A stretch of DNA of 6,782 nt, taken from positions 1 to 6,782 of the forward strand of contig JAGHRU010000012.1 of assembly GCA_018066225.1 (NCBI GenBank), written 5' to 3'. Numbering within the stretch: the first letter of the stretch is position 1; every line of letters starts with the position of its first letter. This document shows, in pieces, positions 1 through 4,844 of the stretch. The DNA comes from Candidatus Equimonas enterica. GTDB lineage: Bacteria; Bacteroidota; Bacteroidia; Bacteroidales; Bacteroidaceae. The position numbers and the translations under genes are program-made. The notes beneath the pieces were generated by a model. That model was not told the origin of the DNA and made no database searches. It saw nothing but the letters and a program-made list of their open reading frames with translations.

Positions 1-1021
1 ACTTGACATTTTGCTTATAATACTTTATCAACTTCGGCACGACATCTTCCACTTTGCCCGTGATGACATAATCAGCCAACTGGTTGATGGGCGCCTGCGG
101 ATCGGTGTTGATGGCAATCACAATGCCGCTGTCTTTCATGCCCTCCACATGCTGTATGGCACCGCTGATGCCACAAGCGAAATAGACTTTGGGATGTACG
201 GTGAGTCCAGTCTGACCGATTTGCAAATGAGCAGGGCAGTAGCCAGCATCAACAGCAGCGCGTGTGGCCCCCACTTCGCCATGGAGCAGTGTGGCCAGTT
301 GCTGCAACTGCTCAAACCCTTCCTTGCTACCTACACCATAACCTCCTGCCACAACGATGGCTGCGTCTTTGAGGTGGCTTTCTATGGGCGTAACATGACG
401 TTCTATCACTTTGACTAAGCACTCTTCGGGACTGACCAGTTTGTTCACATCTTCATAGACGACCTTGCCCTCATGAGGTCTGTCAAGTGGCTCTGCTTTC
501 ATAACGCCTGTTCGCACCGTTGCCATCTGTGGACGGTGGTCAGGATTGACAATCGTGGCGACAATGTTGCCACCAAAAGCGGGTCTTATCTGATAGAGCA
601 ACTGGTCATAGTGACGACCTGTACGCTTGTCGTCATAAGGACCTATTTCCAGCGCTGTACAGTCAGCCGTCAGTCCACATCGCAAAGCGCTGCTGACGCG
701 TGGTGCCAAGTCGCGTCCGACAACAGTAGCACCAAGCAGACATATTTGAGGTTGCTCACGCTGGAGCAACTTCGTGACGATAGCAGCATAAGGGGCGGTA
801 GTGTAAGGCGAGAGTAAGGCGTGGTCATAGACGTGGAGTGTATCAACACCATAGGAGAGTATTTCACGGGTTGTCTCGTCGCCGATATTAGTGCCAATGA
901 GTATGGCTTCAAGTGGGACTTGCAAGGCGGTAGCCAAGGTGCGACCCTTAGTCAAGAGTTGAAGGCTGACGTCGCACACCTTGGTATTGTTGATTTCGCA
1001 ATATACGAATAGAGCATTCAT
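1..1021 (-). CDS. etfA: Electron transfer flavoprotein alpha subunit (EtfA/FixB), stop codon at or just past the left edge
   Basis: Reading from the ATG at 1021 gives 340 uninterrupted codons to the window edge, starting MNALFVYCEINNTKVCDVSL and ending IKYYKQNVK. The remaining base is T, so a stop codon may follow at once; the length then equals a normal EtfA. The N-terminal domain (about 1-210) has LLGATVVGRDLAPRVSSAL (95-113), the usual EtfA interface block, and RPAFGGNIVATI (146-157). The C-terminal FAD domain contains AGGYGVGSKEGF (225-236), VGATRAAVDAG (250-260) with the FAD-contacting Arg254, LQIGQTGLTVHP (266-277), and the ETF alpha signature from Val279 to Asn305, including GISGAIQH (284-291). 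NTDPQAPINQLADYVI follows (305-320). EtfA binds the electron-carrying FAD and docks with the dehydrogenase partner. It is 21 nt downstream of etfB. In Bacteroidales the next gene is often an acyl-CoA dehydrogenase, which would lie beyond the left edge. Confidence 0.95.
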   Translation of the reverse strand, partial: MNALFVYCEINNTKVCDVSLQLLTKGRTLATALQVPLEAILIGTNIGDETTREILSYGVDTLHVYDHALLSPYTTAPYAAIVTKLLQREQPQICLLGATVVGRDLAPRVSSALRCGLTADCTALEIGPYDDKRTGRHYDQLLYQIRPAFGGNIVATIVNPDHRPQMATVRTGVMKAEPLDRPHEGKVVYEDVNKLVSPEECLVKVIERHVTPIESHLKDAAIVVAGGYGVGSKEGFEQLQQLATLLHGEVGATRAAVDAGYCPAHLQIGQTGLTVHPKVYFACGISGAIQHVEGMKDSGIVIAINTDPQAPINQLADYVITGKVEDVVPKLIKYYKQNVK

Positions 1022-1042
1022 AGCGTGAGATTGTTGTTAGGA

Positions 1043-1909
1043 TTAACCAATATTATGGTTGGCAATAAGTTGGCACACAAGACTTTCGATGGCTTCGTCC
1101 GTGTCGTCCATGACTTGAGAAGCTTTGGCCTTGAAGCATATATTTTCCACACACTTCACCTTGGTGGGCGAGCCTGCCATGCCACAGCATTGTTTGTCGG
1201 CCGCAATATCCTCTGCATTCCATAGCGTAAGACGAAGCCAAGGTCTATCTTGCAACCTTTCGGCATAGGGTGAGGCTGCCAACTCACTTTCAAGGGCTGC
1301 GTGCTTATATTTCATCATCAGCCGCACATCGCGCGGACGACAAGCCTTGGCCTGCCCACTGACGGTAATGAGGCAAGGCAGAGGAGCCTCTACGAGTTCC
1401 TCTCCGCCGTCAATGACGCGGCGTATGCGCAAGGTCTTATCTGTGATAGACTGGATTTGCAACGCGCCTGTCACTTGTGGCACTGCCAATTGCTGCGCTA
1501 CTTGCGGTCCTACTTGCGCAGTATCGCCATCAATGGCTTGCTGGCCGCAAAGTATGAGATCGAAAGCACCAGTGCGAGCAATGGCACGACTGAGGGCATA
1601 ACTTGTTGCCAACGTGTCAGCACCGCCCAACGTCTTGTCGGAAAGTAAGATGCCACGATCAGCACCGCGATAAAGTCCTTCACGCAGTATTTCGGTGGCA
1701 CGGGGCAACCCCATTGTGATAATGGTGATGGTGCTCTGCGGATGCTTGTCCTTGATCTGCAAGGCTTGCTCCAAGGCGCATAAATCATCGGGGTTGAACA
1801 CAGCAGGTAGTGCAGCACGGTTAATGGTCCCCTCTGGGGTCATCGCGTCTGCACCGACATGGTGGGTATCGGGGACTTGCTTGGCAAGTACAATGATATT
1901 ATAAGTCAT
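1043..1909 (-). CDS. etfB: Electron transfer flavoprotein beta subunit (EtfB/FixA)
   Basis: This 288-residue cytoplasmic protein pairs with EtfA to form an FAD-containing flavoprotein that carries electrons to or from acyl-CoA dehydrogenases. The N-terminus MTYNIIVLAKQVPDT is typical, and length is normal for the longer FixA-type beta subunits of anaerobes. NPDDLCALEQAL (39-50) and CGQQAIDGDTAQVGP (121-135) are the conserved nucleotide-binding loops; the second holds AMP or a second FAD. IRRVIDGGEELVEAPLPCLI (162-181) fits the ETF beta signature pattern. Near the C-terminus GMAGSPTKV (243-251) is the conserved Ser-Pro-Thr-Lys loop, followed by the helix that clasps EtfA. Four cysteines cluster there (241, 242, 253, 258). 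The gene starts 53 nt after nspC behind a possible promoter and is followed 21 nt later by etfA. Whether this pair performs electron bifurcation with NADH and ferredoxin, as in many anaerobes, cannot be read from the sequence with confidence. Confidence 0.95.
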   Translation of the reverse strand: MTYNIIVLAKQVPDTHHVGADAMTPEGTINRAALPAVFNPDDLCALEQALQIKDKHPQSTITIITMGLPRATEILREGLYRGADRGILLSDKTLGGADTLATSYALSRAIARTGAFDLILCGQQAIDGDTAQVGPQVAQQLAVPQVTGALQIQSITDKTLRIRRVIDGGEELVEAPLPCLITVSGQAKACRPRDVRLMMKYKHAALESELAASPYAERLQDRPWLRLTLWNAEDIAADKQCCGMAGSPTKVKCVENICFKAKASQVMDDTDEAIESLVCQLIANHNIG

Positions 1910-1940
1910 ATAAGATGTATGTATCGTGTGAATAGCGTTG

Positions 1941-1948
1941 CAAAGTTA
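1941..1948 (-). promoter_or_regulatory. Putative Bacteroidota -7 promoter element for etfBA
   Basis: On the minus strand the bases read TAACTTTG, a full match to the TAnnTTTG -7 consensus of the main Bacteroidota sigma factor. It lies in the only gap above 25 nt in the window, 31 nt before the etfB ATG, which would give a 5' leader of roughly 25-28 nt. A matching -33 TTTG/TTTGC is not evident at the expected distance (about 1966-1974), which overlaps the end of nspC. It could let etfBA be expressed independently of the upstream genes. An eight-base motif with two free positions can occur by chance, so this remains a candidate. Confidence 0.45.
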
Positions 1949-1962
1949 CACATTTTTGCGCA

Positions 1963-3129
1963 TTAGTCCATACGGTCGCGGTAATCTTCGTAGGCATAGC
2001 GGCGCAATACCTCTATGCTGCCGTCTCTGCGCAGGAGGCGTATGTCGGGGTGGTGGATACCATTGAACATCGTTGTCTTGACCGTGGTATAGTGCAGCAT
2101 ATCTTCCAGTATGATGGTTTCGCCCACCGAAAGCGCATGGTCGAAACGCCAATAGCCCATATAGTCACCACTTAGGCACGAATTGCCGCCGAGGCGATAG
2201 GTGTATGGCTGCGCTATCTCTTCATCGGTTGCGTCGGCTATCGTCTGAGCCCCCCTTACACGCGGGTGATAGGGCATTTCGAGACAATCGGGCATGTGAC
2301 AAGTGAAGGACACATTGAGTATTGCCGTTTTGATGCCACGATGACAAACGATGTCCACAACCTCTGCCACCAAATGTCCAGTCTGCCAACCGAAAGCGCT
2401 ACCCGGCTCGAGTATAAGATGAACAGACGGATGACGCGATTGGAAATCTCGAAGTAGGCTTATCAGAAAGTCGTGGTCGTAGCCTTCGCGTGTCACAAGG
2501 TGGCCACCGCCGAGATTGAGCCACGACAAGCGGTCTATCCAGCCCCCAAACTTCTGCTCTATGTGCATCAGTGTGTGAGCCAAAGCCGTCGCGTCGCTCT
2601 CGCAGTGGCAATGGCAGTGGAAACCGTCAAGATGCTCCCACAGATTAGGGTGGGCGGCTTCATAGTCTGCCAATTCGTCGGCGAGGACACCGAAACGGCT
2701 TCCCGGAGCACATGGATCATAAATGGCTGTCTCTATCTCCGAGTATTCGGGATTGATGCGTAGTCCAAGGCTAATTGGTTTCTTCGTCGCTTCGCTGTAA
2801 GCAGCAGCCATGTGAGAAAATCGCTCATACTGGCTGAAAGAATTGAAAGTCACATGCGAAGAGCAACGCAATATAGTGTCGAAGGTGGCTTCTTCGTAGG
2901 CAGGGCTATAAGTATGGGCGTCGCTACCAAAGAGTTCTTTGGCCAACCGCGCTTCATACGGCGAAGATGCTGTCGTGTGACAGATATATTCCTTAAAAAT
3001 AGGAAAGGTCTTCCATAAAGCGTAAGCCTTAAAAGCCAAAATAAACTCTACGCCAGCGGCCTGGGCGATAGCGCGAATGGTCGCCAGATTGCGACGCAAC
3101 TTTTCTTCTTCGAGGAGGTAATAGGGCAT
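1963..3129 (-). CDS. nspC: Carboxynorspermidine/carboxyspermidine decarboxylase (NspC)
   Basis: This 388-residue protein is a PLP-dependent decarboxylase of the alanine racemase-like fold III group, close to the usual NspC length. It removes CO2 from carboxyspermidine or carboxynorspermidine, the last step of the aspartate-semialdehyde route to spermidine or norspermidine. In Bacteroides the product is known to be spermidine. Visible motifs are Lys34 in LAFKAYALW (PLP Schiff base), FHCHCHCE (170-177) on a barrel strand, the phosphate-binding LNLGGGH (204-210), LEPGSAFGWQTG (240-251), the catalytic-cysteine region CHMPDCLEMPY (277-287), LGGNSCLSGDYMG (313-325) and HYTTVKTTMFNG (346-357). The ATG at 3129 starts MPYYLLEEEKL, a normal family N-terminus, 16 nt after cutC. 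No clear Shine-Dalgarno is present. The partner enzyme, carboxyspermidine dehydrogenase, is not in the window. The dehydrogenase and decarboxylase are often unlinked in Bacteroidales, as far as I recall. Family assignment is firm; the choice between spermidine and norspermidine is not visible. Confidence 0.93.
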   Translation of the reverse strand: MPYYLLEEEKLRRNLATIRAIAQAAGVEFILAFKAYALWKTFPIFKEYICHTTASSPYEARLAKELFGSDAHTYSPAYEEATFDTILRCSSHVTFNSFSQYERFSHMAAAYSEATKKPISLGLRINPEYSEIETAIYDPCAPGSRFGVLADELADYEAAHPNLWEHLDGFHCHCHCESDATALAHTLMHIEQKFGGWIDRLSWLNLGGGHLVTREGYDHDFLISLLRDFQSRHPSVHLILEPGSAFGWQTGHLVAEVVDIVCHRGIKTAILNVSFTCHMPDCLEMPYHPRVRGAQTIADATDEEIAQPYTYRLGGNSCLSGDYMGYWRFDHALSVGETIILEDMLHYTTVKTTMFNGIHHPDIRLLRRDGSIEVLRRYAYEDYRDRMD

Positions 3130-3145
3130 AGGTCGTTAGAGGGAG

Positions 3146-3892
3146 TTAGTCTGTGCTGCATAGCGCATCGGCAAGCCGTCTGACGATTGCAGCAGAGGTT
3201 TCATAGGAAGTATAGGCATCGGCGGCGGTATGTCCCATCGCCACATCATGCCTTGCAAACTGCATCCTGCTCGCAAGTGCGGCTTTGGCAGAGGCGTGGA
3301 CTTCCCTTACGCCCGACTGCTGCACGACCGCCTTAACATTGGAAGGCGTAATGCCGCAGCCCGCCATAATGGAAAGACGTGCGCCAGCGGCTGTCACAAG
3401 GTCGCGTAGCAATGCTACGCCCGAGAGAGCAGAGGCAGAACAGCCAGACGTGAGGAGACGTGAGCAACCTGCGGAGATGATATCTTCCAGCGCACACAAG
3501 GGATCGCGACACAGGTCGAAAGCGCGATGAAATGTGACAGACATTTCACCAGCGGCTTGTACCATTTGGCGGAGCAGTGGCTTATCAATACTACCATCGG
3601 GCGTCAATGCACCGACGACAACGCCCTGCACGCCAAGTGCACGACACAAGCGAATGTCGTCCAGCATAACAGCAAGTTCGTCGCTATTGTAGAGAAAATC
3701 GCCACCGCGTGGGCGTATCAGCACATGGCAGGGGACAGGGCATATACGCAGTGCCTCGCGTATCAATCCCTGCGACGGGGTCAGCCCGCCTTCCGAAAGC
3801 CCACTACACAACTCTATGCGCGAAGCACCACCCGAGACAGCAGCCTTAACGCTCTCGATGCTATTAGCGCATATTTCCAACTGGATGGGCAT
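3146..3892 (-). CDS. cutC: CutC family TIM-barrel protein (named for copper homeostasis, true role uncertain)
   Basis: The ATG at 3892 gives 248 residues, the same length as I recall for E. coli CutC, and begins MPIQLEICANS, the usual family N-terminus. A longer reading could begin with TTG at 3919, overlapping nanA by 16 nt, but adds nine residues outside the family consensus. Conserved blocks in order are LEICANSIES (5-14), RIELCSGLSEGGLTPS (25-40), IRPRGGDFLYN (59-69), VVVGALTPDG (91-100), SVTFHRAFD (118-126), LLTSGCSAS (147-155), IMAGCGITPSN (175-185) and VREVHASA (195-202). There is no signal peptide, so it is cytoplasmic. The family was linked to copper tolerance in E. coli, but that phenotype was later traced to MicL, a small RNA encoded at the 3' end of cutC. 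It is unrelated to the choline trimethylamine-lyase also named CutC. It starts 11 nt after nanA and ends 16 nt before nspC, so it is almost certainly co-transcribed, which suggests a role in sugar metabolism (inference). Confidence 0.9.
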   Translation of the reverse strand: MPIQLEICANSIESVKAAVSGGASRIELCSGLSEGGLTPSQGLIREALRICPVPCHVLIRPRGGDFLYNSDELAVMLDDIRLCRALGVQGVVVGALTPDGSIDKPLLRQMVQAAGEMSVTFHRAFDLCRDPLCALEDIISAGCSRLLTSGCSASALSGVALLRDLVTAAGARLSIMAGCGITPSNVKAVVQQSGVREVHASAKAALASRMQFARHDVAMGHTAADAYTSYETSAAIVRRLADALCSTD

Positions 3893-3903
3893 TGCAGACT
3901 GAT

Positions 3904-4821
3904 TTATAATGTATTGCAATGCTTGAAGAAGTCAATGGCATTGAGGTCCGCAAGCAGTTGTTGCTCTTCTTCTTGGGTGAGATTTTGAAACGGTACGCGG
4001 TTGGGGCCAAGGTCAAGCCCGATGAGTTTCATAATGCGTTTGCCCCCCACGATATTGCCACGATAGCGGCAAATGACATTGATGACCTCTTGTACATAGA
4101 GTTGATGGCGGCGTGCGGCTTCGAGGTCACCTGCCTGCCATGCTTCCAAGATGGCATTGAGGCATCGGCCGTTGTAGTTGGATGTACCGCAGATGCCTCC
4201 CCTTGCACCGCCCATGGCCAAAGATGGCAGTATGGTCTCGTCCTGACCATGGAGCAAGTCATACTTGCCGCCACCATAGATGCGACATTGCGTGTATTCG
4301 TAGAGGCTCTCAAAGGTGTATTTGATGCCAGCGAAATTAGGAATACGGCCATCAACAGCAGCAAGGAACTTGGGCATTGGGAGATAAGCCCCATTGAAGG
4401 CTGGGATGTGGTAGAAGTAGAAGGGGAGTGTAGGAGCGGCTTTGGCGATAGCCTCACAATAGGCCACGAGTTCTTCCACTCGGCCAATGTGCGGGAACGG
4501 CGATGCCATGGCCCCTATGCCCCAAGCACCTATAGCGGCAGCATGCTTGGCCAAGACTTGCGCGTCACGCAGGCAACAACTGCCAACGTGGACGATGACC
4601 TTGAAGTCTTGCGGCACAGACTGCATCCATGCTTCGGCCAAGGCTTTACGCTCCTCTACGGTCAGCATATAGCCTTCGCCACTGCTGCCGTTGATAAATA
4701 CGCCTTTCATGCCATTTTTCACAAGCATAGCCGCATAGGCTGGGATGGGGGAGAGATTGATGTCACCCTGCGCCGTAAATGGCGTAAAAGGTGCATCTAT
4801 GAGTCCAACTATCTTTTCCAT
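3904..4821 (-). CDS. nanA: N-acetylneuraminate lyase (NanA)
   Basis: This 305-residue cytoplasmic protein belongs to the DHDPS/NAL class I aldolase family (E. coli NanA is about 297 residues) and cleaves N-acetylneuraminate to N-acetylmannosamine and pyruvate. Visible motifs are the pyruvate carboxylate loop GSSGEG (45-50), Tyr137 in FYFYHIPAFNG (134-144) acting as catalytic acid/base, and Lys167 in GIKYTF as the Schiff-base lysine. The sialate-type G-x-D-E motif is GQDE (192-195), matching Asp191/Glu192 of the E. coli enzyme, which contact the sugar chain. The following loop reads GGICGTSNYNG (208-218) rather than the GIGSTYN of E. coli. The ATG at 4821 lies 23 nt after the symporter stop, with no Shine-Dalgarno sequence, as is usual in Bacteroidota. 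Position directly behind the symporter-mutarotase gene supports sialate over dihydrodipicolinate or another 2-keto acid as the substrate. The product needs an epimerase and kinase that are not in the window. Confidence 0.95.
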   Translation of the reverse strand: MEKIVGLIDAPFTPFTAQGDINLSPIPAYAAMLVKNGMKGVFINGSSGEGYMLTVEERKALAEAWMQSVPQDFKVIVHVGSCCLRDAQVLAKHAAAIGAWGIGAMASPFPHIGRVEELVAYCEAIAKAAPTLPFYFYHIPAFNGAYLPMPKFLAAVDGRIPNFAGIKYTFESLYEYTQCRIYGGGKYDLLHGQDETILPSLAMGGARGGICGTSNYNGRCLNAILEAWQAGDLEAARRHQLYVQEVINVICRYRGNIVGGKRIMKLIGLDLGPNRVPFQNLTQEEEQQLLADLNAIDFFKHCNTL

Positions 4822-4844
4822 AATAAGTGGGTATGTGTATGATG

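Noticed and set aside
11..418. A 135-codon plus-strand open frame opposite the end of etfA
   Set aside because: The opposite strand encodes the conserved EtfA FAD domain with the family signature. The plus-strand product has no recognisable features.
670..912. An 80-codon minus-strand open frame
   Set aside because: It lies inside etfA in another frame, and the etfA frame carries clear family motifs throughout.
1045..1060. Inverted repeat AACCA/TGGTT at the end of etfB, considered as a hairpin or operator
   Set aside because: A five-pair stem within coding sequence and its stop codon is easily explained by chance.
1940..1959. Inverted repeat GCAAA/TTTGC with a 10-nt loop between nspC and etfB, considered as a terminator
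   Set aside because: Only five base pairs, mostly A-T, with no following run of T. It also overlaps the better-supported -7 element.
2590..2625. Repetitive-looking GGCAATGGCAGTGG bases, considered as a small tandem repeat
   Set aside because: They encode the alternating His-Cys stretch in NspC and do not extend as a repeat array.
3893..3919. TTG start that would extend CutC by nine residues and overlap nanA
   Set aside because: The ATG at 3892 matches the family N-terminus and the usual 248-residue length.
3919..4842. A 307-codon open frame on the plus strand covering all of nanA
   Set aside because: It is exactly antisense to a strongly conserved enzyme, shows no recognisable motifs and uses unlikely residue composition. 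Long antisense frames arise readily from the codon use of a balanced-GC gene.
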